Part shown: positions 53,237 to 63,008 of the stretch, in pieces
Layout of the letters: each line of letters opens with the position of its first letter
How positions within the stretch are numbered: position 1 is the first letter of the stretch
Source of the DNA: Magnetospirillum sp. SS-4
Lineage (GTDB): Bacteria; Pseudomonadota; Alphaproteobacteria; Rhodospirillales; Magnetospirillaceae
Direction of reading: 5' to 3'
DNA length: 64,000 nucleotides
Assembly (NCBI RefSeq): GCF_902729425.1
Contig: NZ_CACVCH010000052.1
Span: 16,016 to 80,015 of the forward strand
Notes under the pieces: generated by a model
The model's database searches: none
The model's input: the letters and a program-made list of their open reading frames with translations, nothing else
What the model was told of the DNA's origin: nothing
Made by a program: the position numbers and the translations under genes

Positions 53237-53749
53237 ATGACTAAACTAAACACCGACGAGACCAAGACCGAGTTCGCCGCCCGCGTCGGCCTCACCAAGG
53301 GCCGCATCTCGCAGCTGGTCGCCGACGGCCTGCCGGTCCAGCCCGACGGCACCATCGCCATTGCCGAGGGACTGTCCTGGATGGAAGCCAACCTCGATCC
53401 CGCCCGCCGCAACAAGGGCGGCACCCCTGCCCCCGCCGCCAGCGGCACCTTGTCGCTGTCCGAGGCCCGGCGCATGTACATGGTGGTGCAGGTGCAACGC
53501 GCCCGCCTCGCCTACGACAAGGAACGCGGCCAGGTGATCGACGCCAAGGAAGCGGCGGCGGCGATATTCTCGCGGGCCAAGGCCGAACGCGATTCCCACA
53601 TGGCCTGGGTCAGCCGCACCGCGCCGCTGCTGGCGGCCGAGACCGGTGCCGATCCCCGGGCGACCTTCGCGGCGCTCGACCGCTTCATGCGCGAGCATCT
53701 GGAGCACCTGTCCGACACCCCGGTGTGGAGCCTGCGCGATGCAGGGTGA
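53237..53749 (+). CDS. terminase small subunit (Nu1-like DNA recognition protein)
   Basis: The 170-residue protein has an N-terminal helix-turn-helix (FAARVGLTKGRISQLVADG, about 12-30) followed by PVQPDG as in Nu1-type proteins. A Pro/Ala linker and a long helical segment (about 75-165) follow. It should recognise the element's packaging site and hand it to the large subunit. ATG 53237 is chosen over an upstream ATG at 53216 by family starts. It overlaps the large-subunit gene by 11 bp. Confidence 0.8.
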   Translation: MTKLNTDETKTEFAARVGLTKGRISQLVADGLPVQPDGTIAIAEGLSWMEANLDPARRNKGGTPAPAASGTLSLSEARRMYMVVQVQRARLAYDKERGQVIDAKEAAAAIFSRAKAERDSHMAWVSRTAPLLAAETGADPRATFAALDRFMREHLEHLSDTPVWSLRDAG

Positions 53750-55595
53750 TGGCGCCCTGGCGGTGGTGGATCGGGCATGGCGGCGCGGCATCCGGCCCGA
53801 GCCGCCGATCCCGGTGTCGGAATGGGCCGACCGCCACCGGGTGCTGCCGCCCACCTCGGCCGAGCCGGGCCGCTGGCGCACCAGCCGCACGCCCTATCTC
53901 AAGGACGTGATGGACGCCCTGTCCACCGCCAGCCCCTTCGAGCGGGTGGTGCTGATGAAGGGTGCCCAGACCGGCGGCACCGAGGCCGGCCTCAACTGGC
54001 TGGGCTACATCATCCACAACGCACCGGGCATCACCATGCTGGTCCAGCCCTCGCTGGACATGGTGCGCCGGAACACCACGGTGCGCATCGATCCGCTGAT
54101 CGAGACCACCCCGGCCTTACGCGAACTGGTCTCGCCCGCCCGGTCGCGGGACGCAGGCAACAGCCTGTTCCGCAAATCCTTCCCCGGCGGACAATTGGTG
54201 ATGACCGGGGCCAATTCCGCCGCCGGCCTGCGCTCCACCCCGGTGCGCTACCTGTTTCTCGACGAGGTGGACGGCTATCCCGGCGACGCCGACGGCGAGG
54301 GTGATCCGGTCGATCTCGCCATCCAGCGCACCGCCACCTTCCGGGGTCGGCGCAGAATCTATATGGTATCGACGCCGACCTTGAAGGGCCATTCCCGCAT
54401 CGAGGCCGCGTTCCTCGATTCCGACCAGCGCTATTTCCATGTGCCCTGCCTGCATTGCGGCGACATGGCCCCGATCACCTGGGCGCGGATCCGCTGGCCC
54501 GAGGGCTTCCGCGATCAGGCGTTCCTGGTCTGCGAATCCTGCGGCGGCATCCACCACGAGTACGACAAGCCCGCCCTGCTGGCAGCAGGCGAATGGCGAC
54601 CGACGGCGGCGGGCGATGGCCGCACCGCCGGCTTCCACCTGTCGGCGCTGTATTCCCCGTGGGAAACCTGGGCCGAGATCGCCACCGAGCATGGCCGTGT
54701 CAAATCCGACCCGCCCCGCTTGCAGGTGTGGGTCAACACCAAGTTGGGCGAATCCTGGGAGGACCAGGCCGGCGACACCGTGCCCGCCGATCCGCTGATG
54801 GCCCGGCGCGAGGATTGGGGCGACCGCCTGCCCGAGGCATCCGCCGTACTGACCGCTGGCGTAGATGTCCAGGGCGACCGGCTGGAGGTGCAGGTGATCG
54901 CCTGGGGCGCCGACGAGGAATCCTGGGTGGTCGATTATCGCGTGCTGTGGGGCGATCCCTCCGGCCCGCGCGTCTGGGCCGATCTCGATTCCTATTTGGC
55001 CACCACCTTCGCTCATCCCAAATCCGTCGCCGATCTGCCCATCCGCGCGGCCTGCATCGATACCGGCGGCCACCACACCAAGGCCGCCTACGAATTCTGC
55101 CGCACCCGGCTGGCGCGGCGCATCTGGGCGATCAAGGGCCGTGGCGGTGCCGCCATCCCGGTCTGGCCTCGGCGCCCCACCCGCGTGCGCGGCAAGGTGC
55201 CGCTGTTCATCGTCGGCGTCGATGCGGTCAAGGACGCCCTTTACGCCCGCCTGCGCCTGACCGAACCCGGCCCCGGCGCCGTCCATTTCCCGCGCGGGAT
55301 GGATGCCGACTACTTCCGCCAGCTCACCGCCGAGCGGGTCGTCACCCGCTACGACCGGGGTCGCCCGATCCGCTCGTGGCAGCCCAAGCGGGACGGCGAA
55401 CGCAACGAGGCACTGGACACCTTCGTCTACGCCACCGCCGCCCTGCACGGTCTGGTCGCCATGGGGCTGCGGCTGAACGACGAAGCGGCGGCGATGGCAA
55501 TGCTGCCGACACGGGGGGCGCCGGTCACGGCGACCGCCCCCGCCCCAGCGGCCAGGCCCGCCCCGCCCGTCATCCGGTCGACGTGGATGGGGTGA
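53739..55595 (+). CDS. terminase large subunit (GpA-family packaging ATPase/nuclease)
   Basis: The 618-residue lambda GpA-type terminase has an ATPase domain with the variant Walker A region MKGAQTGGTEAGLNW (near 66-80) and Walker B VRYLFLDEVDGY (near 170). A Cys pair zinc-like region (CLHCG, CESCG) follows. The nuclease domain in the C-terminal half has conserved acidic blocks (LTAGVDVQGDRLEVQV, CIDTGGHHT). It cuts DNA and drives it into the procapsid. The final 26 bases overlap a convergent gene. The portal gene that normally follows lies 4 kb away, beyond the cargo block. Confidence 0.9.
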   Translation: MQGDGALAVVDRAWRRGIRPEPPIPVSEWADRHRVLPPTSAEPGRWRTSRTPYLKDVMDALSTASPFERVVLMKGAQTGGTEAGLNWLGYIIHNAPGITMLVQPSLDMVRRNTTVRIDPLIETTPALRELVSPARSRDAGNSLFRKSFPGGQLVMTGANSAAGLRSTPVRYLFLDEVDGYPGDADGEGDPVDLAIQRTATFRGRRRIYMVSTPTLKGHSRIEAAFLDSDQRYFHVPCLHCGDMAPITWARIRWPEGFRDQAFLVCESCGGIHHEYDKPALLAAGEWRPTAAGDGRTAGFHLSALYSPWETWAEIATEHGRVKSDPPRLQVWVNTKLGESWEDQAGDTVPADPLMARREDWGDRLPEASAVLTAGVDVQGDRLEVQVIAWGADEESWVVDYRVLWGDPSGPRVWADLDSYLATTFAHPKSVADLPIRAACIDTGGHHTKAAYEFCRTRLARRIWAIKGRGGAAIPVWPRRPTRVRGKVPLFIVGVDAVKDALYARLRLTEPGPGAVHFPRGMDADYFRQLTAERVVTRYDRGRPIRSWQPKRDGERNEALDTFVYATAALHGLVAMGLRLNDEAAAMAMLPTRGAPVTATAPAPAARPAPPVIRSTWMG

Positions 55596-56064
55596 TGCCA
55601 ACACGTTCCATCTCACATTCAAGAAACATCAAGGCCCGTCCAAGCACAGCTTCCACGACCCGCACTTCGCCTAAGTCCGTTTCTACGACAACTTGCTGCG
55701 GACTGCCCCAGCGCCCTTCACCCCAGCGCGCTTGCCCCCATCCCATGCGGCGAGCCTCAATCTGATCCGCCCCTTTAAGCGCCGGGGCTCCGTGATCCAG
55801 GTGAACATGCTTCTGGGCCTTAGCCATGTCGCGGACAAGGGCGAAATCCGCATTCGCTTCAGCCAACCGCTGCTTGAAGCCAATGTCGTTCTTGGCCCCC
55901 ACGATCTCTTGCGGGGCATGATCGCGACACCACCGCCATATGTGCCCAGCCAATGCGTCGACAGCCGCAATGGCATTGAACGCATGGCGAATATCCCCGT
56001 AACCCTCTCTAAGTTCGCGCAGGTTCGGGCTGACGATCAATTCAAGGTGTTCCCGTGGCGACAT
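55570..56064 (-). CDS. hypothetical protein (164 aa) downstream of the restriction-modification gene
   Basis: This reverse-strand protein (HLELIVSPNLRELREGYGDI, DALAGHIWRWCRDHAP, AKNDIGFKQRLAEANADFAL) is mostly helical with a Gly/Trp-rich stretch (GWGQARWGEGRWGSPQQ). I do not recognise it. It begins 22 bp after the RM stop, so it is probably in the same reverse operon as HigBA and the RM enzyme. It overlaps the terminase end by 26 bp. Confidence 0.6.
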   Translation of the reverse strand: MSPREHLELIVSPNLRELREGYGDIRHAFNAIAAVDALAGHIWRWCRDHAPQEIVGAKNDIGFKQRLAEANADFALVRDMAKAQKHVHLDHGAPALKGADQIEARRMGWGQARWGEGRWGSPQQVVVETDLGEVRVVEAVLGRALMFLECEMERVGITPSTSTG

Positions 56065-56085
56065 CGTCAGTTTCTTGACCTCAAT

Positions 56086-58884
56086 TCATGCCGTGGGACG
56101 CTTCGCCCGACGGCGTCCTGCCTTTATTTTTGCTGCGGCGTTAATTGGTGCAGTCATATTCTCGTAGAGCCCAAGAAGATGTTCCACCCGCTCACGGTCT
56201 GAGGTGAAGCCCTGCTTGCGGTAGAGCCTGTCCACGGCTCTGTCGAGCGCCTGATGAGCTTTGCGTAGCGCGGTCGGCATGGTATCGGGATCGTAAAGAT
56301 CGGCCAATATCGCCCCCGGATGGGCGGCGCGGGCGTCGAGCACAGCCTGGGCCAGTGGCTCTAATTTCGCCAAGCCAGCCTCCGACACCGGCGGCAGGGG
56401 GAAGGTGTTGTAGACGAGGCCGATGGAGTAGCGGTAGTCGCTCTTCAACCGCCCACCAATGTGGCGCAGCCAACTCATGTGCATGGCTGACGTCAGAAGG
56501 CCGAAAAGAGGCTTGCTTGCGTTTTCGATGATCCGAACCAGATTGCTGGGGATCGTCGGAGGCTCAAGCCAACCAATCGGCACGTATTCACGCCGCTCTG
56601 AACTGGCTTCAGGTACCACAAGGAAGGGCACGGTCGGGATGACCTCTACGTTGTATTTTTCAGGGAACGAAGCGATTGCCAGCGTGCTCTTTCGCGGGCT
56701 CTTGGCACGAAATCCCTTAACAGCCCGCATCCGCTCAAGAACCTTCGGCAATCCCTTCAGATCACCAGGGCTCGCATTCTGCAACATGAGTATCCAGCGT
56801 TTACCACCATTGATGTGCTCGCGTGAACCTACATAGGGGCGCAGGAACTTCGCAGCCCCCGGTTCCTCTGCAAGAAACGCTGTCCGCTGATCGACGTCGA
56901 AGATATAGTTTCCGTCATCGATTGGCTGAGAACCGCTCAAAAGTGGCGGAAACCCGTTCAGCGCCCGCATGGCTTCGCGCACGACGAGATGCACATCGGA
57001 GAGGGCGCTCGCGTCGAACAGATAGGGTGAGAGTGCCGCATGGGTACTTTCGAGCGGCTCCCCGTTGATGTCGTCATAGGAGAACAGAAGCCGGTCCTTC
57101 GGTGCGGCGTCCCGCTTCGCCAGCCCGATGATGACCACATGCACATGCGCCTTGCCGCGCGCATCCGAGCCCCAGGCGAAGGTGCGGTGGGCGAAGGCGA
57201 TTTCCAGTTTGCAGCGGTCGAACAGGATCGGCCAGAGTTGCGCCACCTGCTCGCCCTGGGTAATCGAGTTGGTCGAGACGAAGCCGATACGGGCATTGCT
57301 GTTGCGGACGTATTCTCCCGCCTTGATGAACCACGCAGTGACGTAATCGAGCGTACCGCCTGTCTTTCCGAGGGCCGCGATGCGGCGGACCTGGTTACGC
57401 TGCCTGTCCGACTGGTATTTGGCGCCGACGAACGGCGGATTGCCGAAAACGAAGGAGCATTCCTCCGGCGGCAACAGCGCCGCCCACTCCGTTTCCAGGG
57501 CGTCGCCATGCAGGATGTGCGGCGATTTCTTCAGCGGAATGCGCACGTAGGTCTGGCCGAATTCCAGACTCAGCCGGTTGTTCATGATGTGATCCATCAT
57601 CCACAGCGCCGTTTCGGCGATGCGGGCAGGGAATTCGCCGATCTCGATCCCATAAAACTGATCGACATCAATCACCGACAAGGACTGGGCCAGTGCATCC
57701 AACTGACCGGTGTTGAAAACCTCCTTCATCACCTCGATTTCCAGGGCGCGCAACTCCCGGTAGGCAATGATGAGGAAGTTGCCGCACCCGCAGGCCGGAT
57801 CGAAGAAGCGCAACTGGCCCAGCTTTTCTTGAAATTTCAGCAGATCCGGGCGGCGACGGCTGTCCCTGCGCGCTTTTAGGCGCTCGAATTCCGCCCTGAG
57901 TTCGGACAGGAACAAGGGCTCGATCACTTTCAGGATGTTCTTCTCGGTCGTATAATGCGCACCCTTCGCCCGGCGCTCTTTCTTGTTCATCACGGATTGG
58001 AAGAGCGAGCCGAAAATCGCGGGGGAGATGCCGGACCAGTCGAACCGGCAGGCTTCGATGAGGCGCTGGCGCATCCCGGCATCGAAGGACGGGATGAGCA
58101 GCGGATCACGGAACAGATCGCCGTTCACGTAGGGAAACCGCGCAAGGTCGGCATCGAGGTTCTTCGGGCGCCTGTCTTCGGGTGTGTTGAGCACCTGGAA
58201 CAACTGGGCAAGCCAACCGCCCATGTCCGATCCGTCCTCGCGCGTCCGGTTTTCCAGAAGGTCGAGGAAGATGTCGCGCGGCTCGAAGATGCCGGTGTCG
58301 TCGGCGAACAGACAGAACACGGTACGGACGAGGAACTGTTCGAGGTCGTGGCCGGTGTATCCGGCATCTTCAAGGGCGTCGTGCAGTTTGCCGACAAGTT
58401 CTGACGCGGCGATGTTGACCGGATCCTGATCCTTGAACGAGCGTTTTTGCACGCCAAGGATGAAGCCGAATTTTTCGACGTGGCGGGGGAGATCAGCGAG
58501 CGCGAAGAACAGTTCGTCACCCTCTTCGAGGTCGTAAAGCTCGAAGGTCTGGAAGTCACTGAGCAGGATATAACGCGGGAGATCTGTGTCCTTCAGTCCT
58601 GGAAAATAATCCAACGCCTGCGTCTTGGCCTTCTTCAGGTCACGGCCGACACTTTTCTGTTCGACCAGAAGCACGCCCTTCCAGAACAGGTCGATGAAAC
58701 CGCGCTTGTCGCCAAGGTTCTTGACCGGCTCCTCGAAACTGGCGACTCGCCGGACCGACATGCCAAACACTTCAAAAAAGTCACGATAGAAAAGCTGCGT
58801 CTGTCCCTTCTCATAGCCCTCGTCCGCCCAATCCGCGGCAAAGGCGGCTGCGCGAGCACGAATTTCGTTCCAGGACAAGCGCAT
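56086..58884 (-). CDS. MmeI-like type IIL restriction-modification enzyme
   Basis: The single chain of 932 residues is close to MmeI length. The N-terminal nuclease-like part has Asp65, Glu75 and Lys77 in a D-x9-E-x-K arrangement (FIDLFWKGVLLVEQKS). A helical linker is followed by a gamma-class adenine methyltransferase core: motif I DPACGCGNF (near 370) and motif IV NPPF (near 485). A target-recognition region follows (about 640-840). Family members methylate one strand of an asymmetric site and cut about 20 bases away; the site here is unknown. GGGGGAT precedes the start. It lies downstream of HigBA in a reverse block inside the satellite's head operon, and probably protects the host or element from other phages. 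Confidence 0.85.
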   Translation of the reverse strand: MRLSWNEIRARAAAFAADWADEGYEKGQTQLFYRDFFEVFGMSVRRVASFEEPVKNLGDKRGFIDLFWKGVLLVEQKSVGRDLKKAKTQALDYFPGLKDTDLPRYILLSDFQTFELYDLEEGDELFFALADLPRHVEKFGFILGVQKRSFKDQDPVNIAASELVGKLHDALEDAGYTGHDLEQFLVRTVFCLFADDTGIFEPRDIFLDLLENRTREDGSDMGGWLAQLFQVLNTPEDRRPKNLDADLARFPYVNGDLFRDPLLIPSFDAGMRQRLIEACRFDWSGISPAIFGSLFQSVMNKKERRAKGAHYTTEKNILKVIEPLFLSELRAEFERLKARRDSRRRPDLLKFQEKLGQLRFFDPACGCGNFLIIAYRELRALEIEVMKEVFNTGQLDALAQSLSVIDVDQFYGIEIGEFPARIAETALWMMDHIMNNRLSLEFGQTYVRIPLKKSPHILHGDALETEWAALLPPEECSFVFGNPPFVGAKYQSDRQRNQVRRIAALGKTGGTLDYVTAWFIKAGEYVRNSNARIGFVSTNSITQGEQVAQLWPILFDRCKLEIAFAHRTFAWGSDARGKAHVHVVIIGLAKRDAAPKDRLLFSYDDINGEPLESTHAALSPYLFDASALSDVHLVVREAMRALNGFPPLLSGSQPIDDGNYIFDVDQRTAFLAEEPGAAKFLRPYVGSREHINGGKRWILMLQNASPGDLKGLPKVLERMRAVKGFRAKSPRKSTLAIASFPEKYNVEVIPTVPFLVVPEASSERREYVPIGWLEPPTIPSNLVRIIENASKPLFGLLTSAMHMSWLRHIGGRLKSDYRYSIGLVYNTFPLPPVSEAGLAKLEPLAQAVLDARAAHPGAILADLYDPDTMPTALRKAHQALDRAVDRLYRKQGFTSDRERVEHLLGLYENMTAPINAAAKIKAGRRRAKRPTA

Positions 58885-58914
58885 TCGGTTATATCCCCCC
58901 TGTATAGTGCCTCG

Positions 58915-59205
58915 TCACGCCGCGTGCTGGACGCGCTTCACCTTGATCTCATCGGCGTGTTCCATGGCTCGGGCGAGATCATAGGCCGCCTGTAGGCGGT
59001 ACCACGTCTCCGCACCGCCGCCGAAGGCCTTGTCAAGACGAATCGCCATTTCTGGCGAGAGACCCGAACGGCAGTTGACGATATCCGACACCTGCTTGCG
59101 GCTGACACCGAGCCTCTTGGCTGCGTCGGTCACGCTGAGGCCCAGCGGTTCCAGACAATCGTGACGCACAGACAACCCAGGGTGGGGTGGGTTCTTCATC
59201 GCCAT
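58915..59205 (-). CDS. higA: HigA-type antitoxin
   Basis: The 96-residue protein has an XRE helix-turn-helix ([20 protein letters not shown], about 24-43) and the HigA-type tail ([20 protein letters not shown]). It neutralises the neighbouring toxin and represses the operon in known systems. AGGAGG lies 8 bases before ATG. It follows the toxin gene by 12 bp and precedes the RM gene by 30 bp. Confidence 0.9.
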   Translation of the reverse strand: MAMKNPPHPGLSVRHDCLEPLGLSVTDAAKRLGVSRKQVSDIVNCRSGLSPEMAIRLDKAFGGGAETWYRLQAAYDLARAMEHADEIKVKRVQHAA

Positions 59206-59217
59206 GTCTTCGTCCTC

Positions 59218-59496
59218 CTAATGGTAATCGACCAGATCCACGTCGCTGGCATGAACGCCATCGAAGCGAAAGATGATACGCCAGTTACCCGAGACGCTGA
59301 CCGACCAGTATCCCGCCAAATCGCCCTTCAAGAGATGGAGCCGGTATCCCGGCAGGTCCATACTGGCGGACTCGGTCGCTTCGTCCAGACGCGCCAAGAT
59401 GCGTTCCACCTTGTCGGCCAGTTCGGGCGAAACCCGACGCCGATCCCCCTTCTCATAGAGAAGCTTCAGCCCCTTGTGTCGAAATCCGACGATCAT
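59218..59496 (-). CDS. higB: HigB/RelE-type toxin
   Basis: The 92-residue toxin of the RelE/HigB fold (IVGFRHKGLKLLYEKGDRRR, YRLHLLKGDLAGYWSVSVSG, WRIIFRF) is usually a ribosome-dependent mRNA nuclease. The toxin-first order is typical of hig loci. ATG 59496 is preferred; a GTG at 59517 would add seven residues. It starts the reverse cargo operon. Confidence 0.88.
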   Translation of the reverse strand: MIVGFRHKGLKLLYEKGDRRRVSPELADKVERILARLDEATESASMDLPGYRLHLLKGDLAGYWSVSVSGNWRIIFRFDGVHASDVDLVDYH

Positions 59497-59617
59497 GGAT
59501 GGAGTGTAACCCGTCACCTCTCATTTTACAATCTCTGACCTTATGTACCATCGGCCCACAATCTTTCCCAAACTCTCTGAATAGCCAGGGAATCCGCCGC
59601 CTCCGATAATCGGCGGC

Positions 59618-61006
59618 ATGTGGAAATCCCTTCTCCGTGCCGTTGGCCTCGACCGCCGCCGCTCGTTTGATGCGGCTGGCGGTGGTCGTCGTTGGGACGG
59701 CGCCCGCACCGTGGACGGGCTCAACGGCTCGATCCAGGCCGGCGCCACCACGGCGGCGCGGCGGGCCGGCTGGTACGCCCGCAACAATCCCTGGGTGTCG
59801 GCGGCGGTGCAGTCGCTGGCCGCCAACGCGGTGGGGGCCGGCATCAAGCCGCGTTCCCGCCACCCCGATGCCAAGGTCCGCGACGCCCTGCATTCGCTGT
59901 GGGACCGCTGGACGGATCGGGCCGATGCCGCCGGCCTGACCGATTTCTACGGCCTCCAGGCCCTGGCCTTCCGCGCCATGGTCGAAAGCGGCGAGAGCTT
60001 CGCCCGCCTGCGCGTCGCCGAGGATGTTTTCCCCCTGCCCCTGGCCATCGACCTGCTCGACCGCGAACAGGTGCCGATGGACCTTCATCGCGACATCGGG
60101 GCCGGTGCCCGCATCCGGGCCGGCATCGAGTTCGACGGCTCGGGCCGCCGCGTCGCCTATCATTGTTATGCCCATCGCCCCGGCGATGCCCTGGCGCCGC
60201 TGTCGCTCGACACCGTGCGCCTGCCGGCCGGCGACGTGGCCCATCTGTTCCAGCCGCTGGCGCCGGGACAGGTGCGCGGCGTCACCTGGCTGGCGCCGGT
60301 GCTGCTGCGCGTCCACGAACTCGACCAGTACGAGGACGCGGCCCTGGTCAAGGCCAAGGTCGCCGCCCTGTTCACCGGCTTCATCCGCGATCCCGACGGC
60401 ACGGTGGCCGGTTTCAACGACGGCAGCGGCATCGGTGGCGTGCTCCAGGTCGGCATGGAGCCGGGCAGCCTGATCCCGCTGCCGCCCGGCGCCGACATCC
60501 AGTTCTCCGACCCGGCCGATCCCGGCGATTACGGCGCCTATACCAAGACCCACATCCGGGCCATCGCCAGCGGGCTGGGCCTGCCCTACGAACTGGTGTC
60601 GGGCGACCTGGAGGGCGTGACCTATTCCAGCATCCGGGCCGGTCTGGTGGAATTCCGCCGCCGCATCGAGCAGGTGCAGCACTCCGTGCTGGTGCATCAG
60701 TTCTGCCGCCCGGTGTGGGAGCGTTTCGTGCGGCTCGCCGTCCTGGCCGGCCACCTGCCCGCCGCCGGTTTCGACCGCGATCCGTCGGCCTTCCTCGCCT
60801 GCGACTGGCTGCCGCCGAAATGGGATTGGGTCGATCCGCTGAAGGATGCGCGGGCCGAGATCGAGCAGATCAAGGCGGGGCTGAAGAGTCGCAGCCAGAG
60901 CATCGCCGAACGCGGCTACGACGCCGAGGACGTGGACGCCGCCATCGCCGCCGACCGCGAGCGGGAGAAGCGCCTCGGCCTGACCATGGAGGTGCCCAGT
61001 GGCTGA
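59618..61006 (+). CDS. portal protein (lambda GpB family)
   Basis: The 462-residue protein has the features of lambda-type portals: an N-terminal segment (GWYARNNPWVSAAVQSLAAN), a central body (GESFARLRV, IDLLDREQVP) and the conserved LGLPYELVSGDLEGVTYSSI (read in parts, near 328-347). It forms the dodecameric ring through which terminase pumps DNA. It overlaps the protease-capsid gene by 8 bp. Its separation from terminase by reversed cargo is unusual. Confidence 0.9.
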   Translation: MWKSLLRAVGLDRRRSFDAAGGGRRWDGARTVDGLNGSIQAGATTAARRAGWYARNNPWVSAAVQSLAANAVGAGIKPRSRHPDAKVRDALHSLWDRWTDRADAAGLTDFYGLQALAFRAMVESGESFARLRVAEDVFPLPLAIDLLDREQVPMDLHRDIGAGARIRAGIEFDGSGRRVAYHCYAHRPGDALAPLSLDTVRLPAGDVAHLFQPLAPGQVRGVTWLAPVLLRVHELDQYEDAALVKAKVAALFTGFIRDPDGTVAGFNDGSGIGGVLQVGMEPGSLIPLPPGADIQFSDPADPGDYGAYTKTHIRAIASGLGLPYELVSGDLEGVTYSSIRAGLVEFRRRIEQVQHSVLVHQFCRPVWERFVRLAVLAGHLPAAGFDRDPSAFLACDWLPPKWDWVDPLKDARAEIEQIKAGLKSRSQSIAERGYDAEDVDAAIAADREREKRLGLTMEVPSG

Positions 61007-62798
61007 TCTCATCACCCGCCGCACCTCACTGGCCCCCGCCAGCATCGATGCCCAGGCCCGCACCGCCGAGGTGGTGTGGAGCACCGGGGCCGGTGTCCGC
61101 CGCCGCGACCTCTCCGGCCCCTACGAGGAGCGGCTGTCGCTGGCCCCGGATGCTGTGGACCTGTCGCGCCTGATCGGCGCCTCGGTGCTCGACGCCCATC
61201 GCCAGGACGCGGTGCGCGACGTGCTGGGCACCGTGCGTTCCGCCTCGGTCGATGGAAGCCGGGGCGTGGCCCTGGTGCAGTTCTCGGCCCGCCCCGAGGT
61301 GGAACCTGTCTGGCAGGACGTGGTGAGCGGCATCCTGCGCCACATCTCGGTCGGCTACACCGTCGAGCAATGGGCCGAAAGCACCGACAGGGGCGTGCGG
61401 GTGCTGACCGCCACAAGCTGGACGCCCATCGAGATTTCCCTGGTCCCGACGCCGGCCGATCCCGGCGCCCATATCCGCATGGAGGAGAGAATGCCCGAAG
61501 CCGTCCCCACCATCCCCGAAGGGGATGGTGTCCACACCCGCGCCGCCATCAATGCCGAAATCCGCTCCGTCGCCCGTGTCGCCGGGTTGGGACAGGACTT
61601 CGTCGATGGCCTGATCGACCGTGACGCCAGCGCCGACGAGGCCCGCCGCGCCGCCTTCACCGAACTGGCCCAGCGCAGCAACGCCCAGATCCGCACCGAG
61701 CAGCCCCGCGTCGAGCACGTTGCCAGCCATGACGATCCCGACACCCGTACCCGCGAGATGGGCGAGGCGCTGTATGCCCGCATCAATCCGACCCATACGC
61801 TCTCGGAACCGGCCCGGCGCTACGCCTATTCCACCTGCGCCGAGATGGCGCGGGAACTGCTGACCCTGCGCGGCCATGCCGTCACCGGCCTGTCGCCCGC
61901 CGCCATGGTCACCCGGGCGCTGCACACCACCAGCGATTTCGGCATCATCCTGGGCGATACGGTGGGCCGCACCCTGCGCGCCGCCTATCAGGCCGCGCCG
62001 TCCGGCATCCGCCAGCTGGGCCGCCAGACCTCGGCCCGCGACTTCCGCGCCGTCAACAAGATCATGCTGGGCGAAGCGCCCCTGCTGGAGAAGCTGGGCG
62101 AGCACGGCGAGATCAAGGCCGGCACCATGGCCGAGGCCCGCGAGGCATACAAGATCGAGACCTGGGCGCGCAAGATCGGCATCACCCGGCGGGTCATCGT
62201 CAATGACGACCTCGGCGCCTTCTCCGACCTCGCCCGGCGCATGGGCCAAGGGGCGGCGGAGACCGAGGCCCGTGTTCTGGTCGAGCTGGTAGAGACCAAT
62301 TCCGGCAACGGGCCGAAGCTGGCCGACGGTAAGCCGCTGTTCCATGCCGACCACGGCAACAAGGCCGGTTCGGGCGCGGCCATTTCCGACACCACCCTGT
62401 CCGCCGCCCGACTCAGCTTGCGCACCCAGAAGGGGATCGAGGACCGCATCATCCGGGTGACGCCCAAATACCTGCTGGTGCCGCCGGCCTTGGAGACCGA
62501 GGCCGAACGCTGGCTGGCCTCGGTGGCGGCGGCCAAGGCGGCCGACGTCAATCCCTTCGCCGGTTCCCTGACCATGGTGGTCGAGCCGCGCCTGTCCAGC
62601 GCTGCCCGGTGGTACGTCACCGCCGACCCGGCCGAGATCGACGGCCTGGAATTCGCCTACCTGTCGGGAGCCGAAGGCCCGCAGGTGGAAAGCAAGTCGG
62701 GCTGGGACGTGGATGGTGTCGAGATCCGGGTGATCCTCGATTTCGGCGCCGGCTTCGTCGATCACCGGGGCTGGTACGCCAATGCGGGGGCCGCGTGA
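60999..62798 (+). CDS. prohead protease / major capsid protein fusion
   Basis: This 599-residue chain joins two functions. Residues about 1-160 resemble an HK97-type prohead protease, with catalytic His67 (VLDAHRQD) and Ser117 (RHISVGYTV). Residues about 190-599 resemble a Mu-like/HK97-fold major capsid protein (SDFGIILGDTVGRTLRAAYQ, ARKIGITRRVIVNDDLGAFS, LADGKPLFHADHGN). Such fusions are known in some phages; self-cleavage would release the capsid part. The start overlaps the portal gene, and the stop overlaps the gpW-like gene (TGATG). Confidence 0.88.
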   Translation: MADLITRRTSLAPASIDAQARTAEVVWSTGAGVRRRDLSGPYEERLSLAPDAVDLSRLIGASVLDAHRQDAVRDVLGTVRSASVDGSRGVALVQFSARPEVEPVWQDVVSGILRHISVGYTVEQWAESTDRGVRVLTATSWTPIEISLVPTPADPGAHIRMEERMPEAVPTIPEGDGVHTRAAINAEIRSVARVAGLGQDFVDGLIDRDASADEARRAAFTELAQRSNAQIRTEQPRVEHVASHDDPDTRTREMGEALYARINPTHTLSEPARRYAYSTCAEMARELLTLRGHAVTGLSPAAMVTRALHTTSDFGIILGDTVGRTLRAAYQAAPSGIRQLGRQTSARDFRAVNKIMLGEAPLLEKLGEHGEIKAGTMAEAREAYKIETWARKIGITRRVIVNDDLGAFSDLARRMGQGAAETEARVLVELVETNSGNGPKLADGKPLFHADHGNKAGSGAAISDTTLSAARLSLRTQKGIEDRIIRVTPKYLLVPPALETEAERWLASVAAAKAADVNPFAGSLTMVVEPRLSSAARWYVTADPAEIDGLEFAYLSGAEGPQVESKSGWDVDGVEIRVILDFGAGFVDHRGWYANAGAA

Positions 62799-63004
62799 TG
62801 GCCGACCGCGACCAGTTGCTGGCCTGGCGGGAGGCGCTGCTGCGCGCCCGCTACGCCGGCACCCGCATTGTGGAATGCGACGGGCGCAAGGTGGAGTACC
62901 GCTCCGATTCCGAGATGGCCTCGGCCCTGGCCGATCTGGAGCGCCGCCTCGGCACCAACGCCCGAATCACCCAGGTGCGGATCAATTCGAGCAAGGGAGT
63001 ATGA
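62798..63004 (+). CDS. gpW-like head-tail joining protein
   Basis: The 68-residue protein (QLLAWREALLRARYAGTRIV, GRKVEYRSDSEMASALADLE) fits the small gpW fold that sits under the portal and prepares the head for a tail. In lambda, W lies between terminase and portal; here it follows the capsid gene. The start overlaps the capsid stop. Confidence 0.8.
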   Translation: MADRDQLLAWREALLRARYAGTRIVECDGRKVEYRSDSEMASALADLERRLGTNARITQVRINSSKGV

Positions 63005-63008
63005 GAGC

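Noticed and set aside
56086..58884. BREX or DISARM methyltransferase
   Set aside because: None of the partner genes of those systems is present, and the N-terminal D-x9-E-x-K fits a self-contained MmeI-like enzyme.
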